Origin: Thermocrinis sp.
Lineage (GTDB): Bacteria > Aquificota > Aquificia > Aquificales > Aquificaceae
NCBI RefSeq assembly: GCF_036781485.1
Contig: NZ_DAIQAX010000001.1
Location: 91,887-155,886, forward strand
DNA: 64,000 nt
Direction: 5' to 3'
The first letter of the stretch is position 1; each line of letters starts with the position of its first letter. Both the position numbers and the translations under genes were made by a program. The notes beneath the pieces are model-generated. The model ran no database searches and had not been told where the DNA came from. It saw only the letters and a list, made by a program, of their open reading frames with translations. Below are positions 17,964 to 25,576 of this stretch, piece by piece.

Positions 17964-18817
17964 CAGGTCACTTCTTCTTTTACCATCAGTCTTTTTATAT
18001 CCAACACAAAAGCACTTGCTACAAATATAGAAGATAGCGTTCCCACCACCACACCCACCACAAAGGCAAACATCACCTTAGAAAGTGCAGGTCCTCCTAT
18101 GGCAAAAAGCACTGCTGAAACAACAAAGGTGGTTACAGAGGTCATTATTGTCCTTGAAAGGGTTTGATTTATAGACAGGTCAATGACCTCTTTTAGCTTT
18201 AAACCTTTCCTGATCCTCAGATTTTCCCTAATTCTGTCAAAAACAACCACCGTATCGGTTACCGAATACCCGGCAACTATCAGCACAGAAGCTATAACAT
18301 CCAAACTAACCTCAAGTTGAGTTAGAGAGTAGGCTCCTACTACGATAACAACGTCATGGGCTAAAGCAAGAATGGCACCTAAACCCCAAATTGGTTCAAA
18401 CCTATAGGCAAGATAAACAAGAATCCCAAGAAGGGCTGTTATTATGGCCCACAGAGCTTTGCTTCTTAACTCTTTACTTATGATCTCTCCTATGCTTTCT
18501 ACTCTAAGCACTTGGTTTTCTCCAAAGCCCTTGAGGGAAGAAATAGCCTTATCCCTCGGCTCATCAAGCCTTAGCCTTATTATAACTGTGCCCTGGGTAG
18601 TATCTTGAACCTGAAAAGCTTTAATACCAACTTCCTCCAATCTCTTCCTTATCTCTCCCAAGCTAACCTGTTTTTCAAACTTTACCTCAACAAGGGTTCC
18701 CCCAGTAAAATCCAAACCTAAGTTTAGGCCTTTCCAAAAGATCAAAAAAACAGACAACAGCACAAGTGTTAAGGAAACCGCATAGGCATAATTTTTGTAT
18801 TTCATGAACTCTATCAT
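17963..18817 (-). CDS. secF: Protein translocase subunit SecF
   Basis: A 284-aa inner-membrane partner of SecD that uses the proton gradient to drive late steps of protein export. Six membrane helices are present, with LGLDFTGGTLVEVKF after helix 1 and GYSVTDTVVVFDRIRENLR between helices 4 and 5, both diagnostic for SecF. SecD is not adjacent: the gene upstream is mobB on the other strand. It is the first of five closely packed minus-strand genes. Confidence 0.95.
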   Translation of the reverse strand: MIEFMKYKNYAYAVSLTLVLLSVFLIFWKGLNLGLDFTGGTLVEVKFEKQVSLGEIRKRLEEVGIKAFQVQDTTQGTVIIRLRLDEPRDKAISSLKGFGENQVLRVESIGEIISKELRSKALWAIITALLGILVYLAYRFEPIWGLGAILALAHDVVIVVGAYSLTQLEVSLDVIASVLIVAGYSVTDTVVVFDRIRENLRIRKGLKLKEVIDLSINQTLSRTIMTSVTTFVVSAVLFAIGGPALSKVMFAFVVGVVVGTLSSIFVASAFVLDIKRLMVKEEVT

Positions 18818-18847
18818 TAAGAAATTAGTTTAACATTAATAACCGCT

Positions 18848-19264
18848 ATGCCCAATCTTGTCTTCTTCGTTGGCCATCACAACAGCGGGAAGACTACGCT
18901 AATAGAGAAGGTGTCCAAAAAACTAAAGGAAATGGGATACAAGGTAGCATACGTAAAACATGACCCTAAGGGTCACGCACTTACAGACAAAGAAGGTAGC
19001 GACACTCACAGACTATTTAGCATTCTACCCAAGGTGGCTATTCTGTCTCAAAACAAACTAACAGTTTATGAAAGGACAGAAGAGGATATAGAGGATATAG
19101 CAAAAAGGCTTTTTCCAGATTTTGACTTCGTGCTTTTGGAAGGTTGGAAGTCAAAGAAGGGTTTTAAAAGGATAAGCCTAAGCCAAGAGCTGGAGGGATT
19201 CCCTGCTTACGAAAAAAGCTTTGAAGAAATTATGCACTACATTTTCTCTGAAGAAGAACCTTAA
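18848..19264 (+). CDS. mobB: Molybdopterin-guanine dinucleotide biosynthesis protein MobB
   Basis: A 138-aa P-loop GTPase-like protein that aids attachment of GMP to molybdopterin. The Walker A motif is GHHNSGKTTLIEK (residues 9-21), with an AYVKHDPKGHALTDKEGSDTHR segment and LLEGWKSKKGFKRI, both typical of MobB. It implies that bis-MGD molybdoenzymes are made, although none is encoded here. Its 3' end overlaps the convergent methyltransferase gene by 35 bp. Confidence 0.88.
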   Translation: MPNLVFFVGHHNSGKTTLIEKVSKKLKEMGYKVAYVKHDPKGHALTDKEGSDTHRLFSILPKVAILSQNKLTVYERTEEDIEDIAKRLFPDFDFVLLEGWKSKKGFKRISLSQELEGFPAYEKSFEEIMHYIFSEEEP

Positions 19265-20177
19265 ACCTCTCTCCCATGCTTATAAGCATTGTTTTTATCC
19301 TTGAAAGTCTCTCTATGTTTCCTGGCTCCTGTCTTTCAGTTAAATTTTTTAGTTCCCTTTTGAAAACTTCAGAAAGAAGAAGAAAGTCTCTCTGATTTTT
19401 AAAGAAGATCACATCAAGGCCAAAGTCTTTTCCGTACTCCATCAAAGCCCTGAAATTTACACTTGCGGTTATGTCAAAAACCTCTTCTGAATACAAGTTC
19501 TTTACGATCCTGTGTCCTTTGTATCCCATCACAGTGCCCCCAAAAGGCTGTTGAAGATATCCATAATCTACAGTAAGTATGTAGCCCTCTTTTAAGTTCT
19601 TTGAAAGCTTCTGTAAAAATTCCACACAGTCCAAACAGACCTCGTATACTACGCTAGAATCCTTTAGATTTAACCTATTTATGTATTCCTTGACTCTTTC
19701 ATCCTCTACAGGTAACCATACCTCCTTGCCATCCTCCAAGTATAGTTCTTTACCATCCTTTATTAACCTTACTGGAAAACAGTCAAAGAATTCGTTAGAC
19801 AACACCAAGCCAGAAAAAGACGGCAGTTCATCCACCCAATCTACCTTATCCTCAAAAACCTTTAAAGTTTGCCTTTGCCTTTCCCTAAGCTTTGGACTAA
19901 AGTCGTATATGAAATACCTCACCCTTTCAAAAAAACTTGGATGGTTAGTCTTTAAAAAACTCAGTATGTCGTAGGCAAGGGTTCCCCTGCCCGCCCCAAG
20001 CTCAAGTATGGCGGGATTTCTGTAGTCCCCAATAAGCTTAAGAATCCATTCTCCGATAGCATACCCGAATATACTGTCAAGCTCGGGAGAGGTGAAAAAG
20101 TCTTGTCCTATATCTTCGCACTCTGTATAATACCTAATGGATTTTTCTTTCATAAACTGATAGAAGCTCTTTCTCAT
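19230..20177 (-). CDS. SAM-dependent methyltransferase, MidA/NDUFAF7 (DUF185) family
   Basis: A 315-aa class I methyltransferase. Motif I is ILELGAGRGTLAYDIL, and the family features FTSPELDSIFGYAIGEW before it and VLSNEFFDCFPVRLIKDG after it are typical of MidA, whose mitochondrial relative methylates an arginine of a complex I subunit. A similar target in the bacterial NADH dehydrogenase is an inference. It is encoded alone, divergent from the sHdr cluster, with 92 bp between the start codons. Confidence 0.8.
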   Translation of the reverse strand: MRKSFYQFMKEKSIRYYTECEDIGQDFFTSPELDSIFGYAIGEWILKLIGDYRNPAILELGAGRGTLAYDILSFLKTNHPSFFERVRYFIYDFSPKLRERQRQTLKVFEDKVDWVDELPSFSGLVLSNEFFDCFPVRLIKDGKELYLEDGKEVWLPVEDERVKEYINRLNLKDSSVVYEVCLDCVEFLQKLSKNLKEGYILTVDYGYLQQPFGGTVMGYKGHRIVKNLYSEEVFDITASVNFRALMEYGKDFGLDVIFFKNQRDFLLLSEVFKRELKNLTERQEPGNIERLSRIKTMLISMGERFKVLLQRKCSA

Positions 20178-20269
20178 AAGCTTAACTTATAACGGCATAA
20201 AAAACTTCTAATAAAACACAAATTCCACAGGATTAATATAATAGTTAAAAACTTTAAGGAGGTATTAAG
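20178..20269 (+). promoter_or_regulatory. Leader and probable promoter of the tusA-dsrE unit
   Basis: The gap before tusA holds TATAAT at 20237-20242 and a strong ribosome-binding site AAGGAGGT ending 7 nt before the ATG. The best-spaced -35 candidate is weak. The overlapping start of the divergent methyltransferase gene contains CATAAGCTTAACTTATAA, which shares the ATAAGC core with the repeats upstream of hdrC1, so one regulator could read both sites. Confidence 0.45.
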
Positions 20270-20506
20270 ATGGCAACAATTACACCAGACAAGACCTTAG
20301 ATGCGTCCGGTTTAAACTGCCCCCTTCCAGTATTAAAGACAAAAAAGGCTATGGAAGAGCTTCAATCTGGTCAAGTGCTGGAAATAATAACCACAGATCC
20401 GGGAGCTAAGGCGGACATACCTGCTTTCTGCAATAGGACTGGACATCAGCTACTGGAAGTGGTGGAGGAGGGTGGTAAGATAATCTTCTACGTAAGAAAG
20501 AAATAG
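20270..20506 (+). CDS. tusA: TusA sulfur-carrier protein
   Basis: A 78-aa cytoplasmic sulfur carrier. The active Cys17 lies in the family motif DASGLNCPLPVLKTKKAM (CPxP), where it holds sulfur as a persulfide. In sulfur oxidisers TusA hands sulfur on from rhodanese or DsrE proteins toward the sHdr or rDsr machinery. Here it leads the sHdr cluster, 12 bp before the first dsrE-type gene, which matches that role. Confidence 0.95.
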   Translation: MATITPDKTLDASGLNCPLPVLKTKKAMEELQSGQVLEIITTDPGAKADIPAFCNRTGHQLLEVVEEGGKIIFYVRKK

Positions 20507-20518
20507 GGAGGGATAGTT

Positions 20519-21049
20519 ATGTCAGAAAAACTGGCCATAATAGCCACAAAGGGAACGCTCGACATGGCTTATCCGCCATTAATACTGGCTTCCACAGCTG
20601 CCTCTCTCGGTGTGGAAACCGCCATATTTTTCACTTTCTACGGGCTGAACATCATCCACAAACAAAAGATGAACCAGCTCAAGATCGCTCCAATAGGCAA
20701 TCCAGCCATGCCTATGGCCTTTCCACCTTCCATGCAAAACCCAATTACCAACGCCATATCCTCCATATTTCCAGGTCCTCCACAGATAATGGGCATAATA
20801 CCAGGTATGACGGACCTTATGACTTACATGATGAAAAAGACCATAAAAGAGCACGGTGTAGCCAGTATTCCAGAGCTTTTGGAAGCTTGCAAAGAAGCGG
20901 ATGTAAAGCTAATACCTTGTCAGATGACCATGGAGCTTTTTGGCTACAAATACGAAGACCTTATAGATGGTCTTGAACCACCTGCTGGTGCGGCAGCCTT
21001 TTTTAACTACGTTTTAGACTCTGAAAAACCTATGATCATCTTTGTGTAA
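20519..21049 (+). CDS. DsrE2-like sulfurtransferase
   Basis: A 176-aa DsrE/DsrF/DrsH-fold protein. KLAIIATKGTLDMAYPPLILASTAASLG starts the Rossmann-like core; a hydrophobic middle (IGNPAMPMAFPP, MGIIPGMTDLMTYMMK) resembles the membrane-associated DsrE2 group; and LIPCQMTMELFGY holds the conserved Cys134, the probable persulfide site. Cys124 is a second cysteine. It lies between tusA and another dsrE-type gene, so it likely exchanges sulfur with TusA. The ribosome-binding site is GGAGG before the ATG. Confidence 0.85.
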   Translation: MSEKLAIIATKGTLDMAYPPLILASTAASLGVETAIFFTFYGLNIIHKQKMNQLKIAPIGNPAMPMAFPPSMQNPITNAISSIFPGPPQIMGIIPGMTDLMTYMMKKTIKEHGVASIPELLEACKEADVKLIPCQMTMELFGYKYEDLIDGLEPPAGAAAFFNYVLDSEKPMIIFV

Positions 21050-21059
21050 GGAGGTTAAG

Positions 21060-21476
21060 ATGGCTTACGAAAAGGTGCTTTTTTACATCCTTACTGTGCC
21101 TTTCTTTGAGAGGGCAGAACCAACCACCGGTGAGCTTATTAACCCAAAAGCGGGGGCTCCCTTCTTCTTGGCAACCGCCGCCACTACCATGGACTACGAA
21201 GTGGAGATGGTCATAACCTCAGAGGCTGGGTTTTTGCTTATGAGGGACAACGCCAAAAAGGTCAAAGTCAGACCCGGTGTGGAGCAGACAGTTTATGACT
21301 TTATAAAGATGGCTAAGGAAGCAGGTGTGAAGATTTACCTTTGCGTGCCTTCTTTGGACCTAACGGATGTCTATAAGAAAGAGGATGTAAATCCTGAACT
21401 TTGCGACGGCATAATAGGTGGTGCAGCCTTTTTGGACAAGCTTATGAGTGGCGAGTATGCGGTCATTACACTGTAA
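21060..21476 (+). CDS. DsrE-family protein
   Basis: A 138-aa DsrE-fold protein with Cys95 in KIYLCVPSLDLTDVY at the position of the conserved sulfur-binding cysteine, and Cys115 near the end. The body (FFLATAATTMDYEVEMVITSEAGFLLM) is a standard DsrE core. The start is set by AAGGAGG 6 nt before ATG 21060; an earlier in-frame start would overlap the previous gene. It is the last gene before the hdrC1 promoter and is probably a sulfur donor or acceptor for TusA. Confidence 0.82.
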   Translation: MAYEKVLFYILTVPFFERAEPTTGELINPKAGAPFFLATAATTMDYEVEMVITSEAGFLLMRDNAKKVKVRPGVEQTVYDFIKMAKEAGVKIYLCVPSLDLTDVYKKEDVNPELCDGIIGGAAFLDKLMSGEYAVITL

Positions 21477-21498
21477 CTTCACATTTTTTCTGATAGAT

Positions 21499-21533
21499 AT
21501 AAGCAAATTTTTATATGCTTATAAGCAAATTTT
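21499..21533 (+). promoter_or_regulatory. Direct repeats upstream of the hdrC1 promoter (probable operator)
   Basis: ATAAGCAAATTTT occurs twice, at 21499-21511 and 21521-21533, exactly 22 bp apart (two helical turns). The second copy overlaps the perfect palindrome GCTTATAAGC at 21517-21526. The array ends 2 bp before the -35 box, the place where an activator, or a repressor gripping RNA polymerase, would bind. The regulator itself is not encoded nearby. Confidence 0.6.
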
Positions 21534-21535
21534 AA

Positions 21536-21563
21536 TTGATTATCCTAAGCCTTATCATATATT
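21536..21563 (+). promoter_or_regulatory. Promoter of the sHdr operon
   Basis: TTGATT (21536-21541) and TATATT (21558-21563) are separated by 16 bp and match a sigma-70 promoter. Predicted transcription would begin near 21570, leaving a short leader with GGAGGT (21575-21580) before the hdrC1 ATG at 21587. The 110-bp gap here contrasts with tight packing elsewhere in the cluster. Confidence 0.55.
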
Positions 21564-21586
21564 TATGAAGCATAGGAGGTAGAGCT

Positions 21587-22315
21587 ATGGACGGACACAA
21601 CTATGGATACAACCTGCCCATCTCCGAAAAAACCAAGATGGTTCCTTGGGAGGAGAAGGTTAGGATTGTAGAAGAGGTAAAATCGGACTTTAGGTTTAAG
21701 GAATACATCTTTGGCTGTCTCAACTGTGGCGTATGCACTGCATCCTGTCCCTCCAATAGGTTCTTTGATTATTCTCCAAGGGAAATAGTTCAAAGGTTTT
21801 TGGAAGAGGATGTGGAAGTGCTATACGATATGATGCACGAATACATATGGGCCTGCTCTCAGTGTTTTACCTGTTGGATTAGGTGTCCCTTTGTGAATAA
21901 TCCAGGTGGGTTAGTTGCTATAATGAGAGAGGTTGCTGTGCGTAACGCCTTTGAGGCTACAAAGGATCTTCTGAAACCTTACGGAAGGGTTCTTCTGAAG
22001 GTTATGACTACGGGAAACCAGCTTTCTGCGGACATGCTCCAGCCTGACTTCTTCCCAGACTGGGGTCCAAAGATGGCAGACAACATGGAAAACCTAAGAG
22101 CCAAAAGGCTTGCTATACCCTTTGATGTGGGTAAATCCGTCAAAACCGCATGGGAAGTTTCCCTGGAGACTGCCATAGAAATGTACACCATCTGGAGAGA
22201 AACTGGTATTTTTGAAATGCTTGAAAAGCTTGACCCAAATCTGTACAACGTAATCATGGACATAGTAGAGGAGAACGAAGAGAGGTACGAGGAGCTCTAT
22301 GAAGAAGAAGAATAA
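21587..22315 (+). CDS. hdrC1: sHdrC1, iron-sulfur subunit of the sulfur-oxidising Hdr-like complex
   Basis: A 242-aa ferredoxin-type subunit with two [4Fe-4S] motifs, C44-x2-C47-x2-C50-x3-C54-P and C90-x2-C93-x2-C96-x3-C100-P, followed by an alpha-helical tail ending in a run of glutamates. It should pass electrons between the HdrB active site and the flavin of HdrA in the cytoplasm. It opens the main sHdr operon, directly after a promoter and a good ribosome-binding site. Confidence 0.92.
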   Translation: MDGHNYGYNLPISEKTKMVPWEEKVRIVEEVKSDFRFKEYIFGCLNCGVCTASCPSNRFFDYSPREIVQRFLEEDVEVLYDMMHEYIWACSQCFTCWIRCPFVNNPGGLVAIMREVAVRNAFEATKDLLKPYGRVLLKVMTTGNQLSADMLQPDFFPDWGPKMADNMENLRAKRLAIPFDVGKSVKTAWEVSLETAIEMYTIWRETGIFEMLEKLDPNLYNVIMDIVEENEERYEELYEEEE

Positions 22316-22362
22316 GCTTACAAAAGGGTTTGAAGCCCGAAAAACTTAAGGAGGTGATCATC

Positions 22363-23727
22363 ATGGCACATGCTAAGTTAGAGTCTAAATGGGGTTACGT
22401 TAGCCACGGGGGTATTCTCAGATACCCCGAAGAGCCGCCTTTTCCTGTAAAAGAGTACGACGCCCATTACGATCACATCTTTGAGATGATGGAGGAGCTA
22501 GAAGCAAAGGGCGAGATCCTCATACACAGGATCACAGAAGAACACAAGCCTATACAGGTATTCACAAGAACTGGAAGGATCAAGACCATACCCACTAACA
22601 AGCTTTGGCACCACAAGTCCTGCGGGCAATGTGGAAACATTCCCGGATACCCAGCGTCAGTTTTCTGGTTTATGAACAAGTTTGGGCTTGACTATCTAAA
22701 CGAACCACACCAAACCTCTTGCACCGCTTGGAACTATCACGGCTCTGGCACTTCTAACCCAGTAGCCCTCGCAGCTGTTTGGCTCAGAAACATGCACCAA
22801 GCCTGGAAGACAGGATACTATCCACTTATTCACTGTGGAACTTCCTTTGGTTCTTACAAAGAAACCAGAGAACAACTAATAATGAACAAAGAGCTCAGAG
22901 ATGCGGTAAAGCCAATTCTAAAGAAACTAGGAAGGCTCACAGAAGATGGAAGAATAGTCATTCCTCAGGAAGTAGTTCATTACTCCGAGTGGGTCCATGC
23001 AATGCGCTACCACATAAAAGAACTATACGAGAAGGAAGGAAAGGCAAAGGGAATAGATGTTTCCAACGTGAGGGTTGCCATACACAACGCATGCCATACC
23101 TACAAAATGATCGCAGATGACTATCCTTACGATCCAGAGGTTTATAACGGTCAAAGACCTGCCGCATCTGCCGCTGTGGTAAAAGCCTTAGGAGCACAAG
23201 TGGTAGACTACTCTACCTGGTATGACTGCTGTGGTTTTGGTTTTAGGCACATTCTAACGGAAAGGGAGTTTACCAGGTCTATGGCAATTCAAAGAAAACT
23301 CAAAGTAATCGCAGAGGAGGTTAAGGCAGACCTGATAGTAACACACGATACAGGATGCACCACTACCTTTGAAAAGAACCAATGGATAGGAAAGGCTCAT
23401 GGTATGTATCACCCGGTAGCGGTTATGTCTGACGTTATGTTTGCAGCGTTGGCTTGTGGAGCACATCCGTTTAAAGTGGTCCAACTTTACTGGAACTGCT
23501 CTCACTATGAGCCACTCCTCGAAAAGATGGGCATAACCAACTGGAGAGAGCTAAAGAAGGAGTGGGAAGACACGGTCAAGTACATAAGCGAGCTGGAAAA
23601 GGCTGGCAAATACGACGAGCTTATGGAATTCTTTAAGGAGTATGACCTTTACGAGCCCTACAGCAGAACTTCCACCGGAAAACCAAAAGCTTCTGCCACT
23701 GCCAACATACCGCTGTTTAAGTCTTAA
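22363..23727 (+). CDS. hdrB1: sHdrB1, catalytic-type subunit with CCG motif
   Basis: A 454-aa HdrB-type subunit. Cysteines lie in SCGQCG (C87, C90), HQTSC (C120), HCGTSFG (C158), HNACHTYK, the CCG-domain core YDCCGFGFRH (C289, C290), HDTGC and YWNCSHYEP. In methanogen HdrB such residues bind noncubane [4Fe-4S] clusters where the disulfide is cleaved; in sHdr the reaction is thought to run oxidatively on bound sulfur. The start is the ATG at 22363, preceded by AAGGAGGTGATC; an upstream in-frame TTG lacks this signal. Confidence 0.9.
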   Translation: MAHAKLESKWGYVSHGGILRYPEEPPFPVKEYDAHYDHIFEMMEELEAKGEILIHRITEEHKPIQVFTRTGRIKTIPTNKLWHHKSCGQCGNIPGYPASVFWFMNKFGLDYLNEPHQTSCTAWNYHGSGTSNPVALAAVWLRNMHQAWKTGYYPLIHCGTSFGSYKETREQLIMNKELRDAVKPILKKLGRLTEDGRIVIPQEVVHYSEWVHAMRYHIKELYEKEGKAKGIDVSNVRVAIHNACHTYKMIADDYPYDPEVYNGQRPAASAAVVKALGAQVVDYSTWYDCCGFGFRHILTEREFTRSMAIQRKLKVIAEEVKADLIVTHDTGCTTTFEKNQWIGKAHGMYHPVAVMSDVMFAALACGAHPFKVVQLYWNCSHYEPLLEKMGITNWRELKKEWEDTVKYISELEKAGKYDELMEFFKEYDLYEPYSRTSTGKPKASATANIPLFKS

Positions 23728-23735
23728 GCTTTTTC

Positions 23736-23755
23736 GGGGGCTTTGCCCCCATTTT
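23736..23755 (+). terminator. GC-rich hairpin between hdrB1 and hdrA
   Basis: GGGGGC-TTT-GCCCCC (23736-23750) followed by ATTTT forms a perfect six-pair stem with a short U-run, right after the hdrB1 stop. It looks like a weak intrinsic terminator or a processing/stability stem, and could set the ratio of C1B1 to the downstream genes. The hdrA ribosome-binding site follows within 25 nt. Confidence 0.65.
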
Positions 23756-23780
23756 ATAAACAACTTTTGGAGGTTTTATC

Positions 23781-24839
23781 ATGGCCAAAGGAGTGCTGGT
23801 GATCGGTGGCGGTCCCGCAGGTTTGGGTGCAGCGAGGATTCTCGGAAGGCTTGGCATCCAAACCATCCTCCTGGAAAAGGAGGACAGGCTGGGTGGTAAC
23901 CCTGTGCTGAACCATTATCACACTTTAATACCCAGAAAGCTAAAGCCGGAGCAAGTGCTGGGTCCTTATGTAAAGGAAGTGGAAAGCAATCCCAACGTGC
24001 AAGTGAAGTTAAGGACTGAATTGGAAGCCTGTGAAGGAGAACCTGGAAATTACAGGGTAAAGCTTTCCAACGGTGAAACTCACGAGGTAGGTGCCATAGT
24101 GGTTGCAACCGGTTTTGAACACTTTGACCCCAGAAGAAAGGGAGAACTGGGATACGGACTTTATCCCGATGTGATCACAAATTTAGAGCTAGAGCAGATG
24201 TTCTCCAAAGAGGGAAGGCTTTACAGGCCTTCCAACGGTCAGCTTCCAAAGAGGGTAGCCTTCGTATTCTGCGTAGGTTCCAGGGACAGACAGCTTGGGG
24301 TAACAAACGTGCACTGCTGTAGATACGGTTGCGCTCTGTCTGGACTTCAGGCAATGGAGATAAGACAGCACTACCCAGACGTGGACGTGTTCTGCTACTA
24401 TATGGACGTGAGAACATACGGCACGTGGGAGTATCCTTTCTACTGGGCACCTCAGGAGCAGTATGGTGTTAGATACGTCAGAGGTAGGATTGCAGAGATC
24501 ACCTACAGCCCTGCGGACGGAAGGTTAAGGGTAAAGCATGAGGACACAATAGTTCAAAGGCCCTCTGAGATTCCTATGGACCTCGTGGTTTTGGTGCTTG
24601 GAATGGAACCCTCTGCCGGCACAAAGAAGGTGGCTAAGATCCTTGGACTTGCCCAGGACCCAGACAGCAAGTTCTTAATTCCTTCCGAAGAGTCAGGCTC
24701 CAACATCATCTCCAACAAGCCTGGTATATTCATAGCGGGAGCCTGTAAAGGTCCCATAGATATAGAGTCTTCTCTCTCAGAAGGTGAAGCTGCAGGAGCA
24801 GAGGCTGCTGCATTTCTTAACGCAAAGGTGACTGTATGA
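23781..24839 (+). CDS. hdrA: sHdrA, FAD-binding subunit
   Basis: A 352-aa flavoprotein. The FAD dinucleotide fold starts VLVIGGGPAGLGAARILGRLG (GGGPAG at 9-14), with the second flavin strand LLEKEDRLGG, IVVATGFEHFDP in the middle and GIFIAGACKGPIDIESSLSEG at the end. HCCRYGC (C179-C184) is a conserved Cys patch. It is about half the length of methanogen HdrA and lacks its ferredoxin inserts, as expected for sHdrA. It is predicted to collect electrons from the two BC pairs. The last bases overlap the next gene by 4 bp. Confidence 0.92.
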   Translation: MAKGVLVIGGGPAGLGAARILGRLGIQTILLEKEDRLGGNPVLNHYHTLIPRKLKPEQVLGPYVKEVESNPNVQVKLRTELEACEGEPGNYRVKLSNGETHEVGAIVVATGFEHFDPRRKGELGYGLYPDVITNLELEQMFSKEGRLYRPSNGQLPKRVAFVFCVGSRDRQLGVTNVHCCRYGCALSGLQAMEIRQHYPDVDVFCYYMDVRTYGTWEYPFYWAPQEQYGVRYVRGRIAEITYSPADGRLRVKHEDTIVQRPSEIPMDLVVLVLGMEPSAGTKKVAKILGLAQDPDSKFLIPSEESGSNIISNKPGIFIAGACKGPIDIESSLSEGEAAGAEAAAFLNAKVTV

Positions 24840-25573
24840 GAAAAGTGACCACCTTAGACGACTTTTTGGTAAGGGACTATCTTATAAAGATTTTGGGAGA
24901 AGGTGAGGAGTTCGCCCAAGAGTTTTACAAGGACCTCCTCGCCAAATCCCTACTTTTTCAAAAGACCCTCAGCAAAGAAAGGCTTGCTTCCTTAACCAGA
25001 GAAGACTTAGACAAGCTCTTAGAAAAAGTCTTTTCTGTAAGGAGGAAAAGGCAGAGGTTGATAGAAGAAACGGGCGTGGAGAACCTAAAGAGGGCAATAA
25101 GCGACCTGCTTTACGGAAAGGCAAACAGCTGGGAAGAAAGGGTAGAAAACTTTGTAAATTCCATAAAGGGTGTGGATAGGACCGCTGCAAGGGACTTAGC
25201 GTCCGAGCTTTTGCACTTTACCTTCCCGGAAGATTACGTTCTTTGGACCAGTTGGATATGGGATCCAGAAAGCGAGAGTGGTGCAGTTGTGTTCTTAAAA
25301 GAGGAACCACCCAAAAGACACATGTACGGAGAGACTTACGAGGAGTTTGAGCAAATTTACAAGCAGATTCAAGAAAAACTCTTGGATTTTGGTATAAAGG
25401 TCAGGGGTTATCTTTTTGTAGACATCTTCCTTGCCATGATATACGCTACCTATGTGGATTACATGACTTTATCTACAATGCACAGCGCCAAGGGATTCTT
25501 CCCTCCCGCTGGCGTCATGGCAAGGAGGCTTTTAGGGGTCCAAAGGCCCGAAGAAATTCAGTTGGAGGTTTAA
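24836..25573 (+). CDS. Conserved sHdr-cluster protein of unknown function (sHdrH position)
   Basis: A 245-aa soluble, mainly helical protein between hdrA and hdrC2. This is the place of the hypothetical gene often called hyp or sHdrH in described sHdr clusters. I see no cofactor motif, no cysteine cluster and no membrane segment. Distinct parts are a charged helical N-terminus, a middle HFTFPEDYVLWTSWIWDPES segment rich in Trp and Phe, and a C-terminal HSAKGFFPPAGVMARRLLGV. It overlaps hdrA by 4 bp, which implies coupled translation and a role in or around the complex. Confidence 0.75.
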   Translation: MRKVTTLDDFLVRDYLIKILGEGEEFAQEFYKDLLAKSLLFQKTLSKERLASLTREDLDKLLEKVFSVRRKRQRLIEETGVENLKRAISDLLYGKANSWEERVENFVNSIKGVDRTAARDLASELLHFTFPEDYVLWTSWIWDPESESGAVVFLKEEPPKRHMYGETYEEFEQIYKQIQEKLLDFGIKVRGYLFVDIFLAMIYATYVDYMTLSTMHSAKGFFPPAGVMARRLLGVQRPEEIQLEV

Positions 25574-25576
25574 ACC

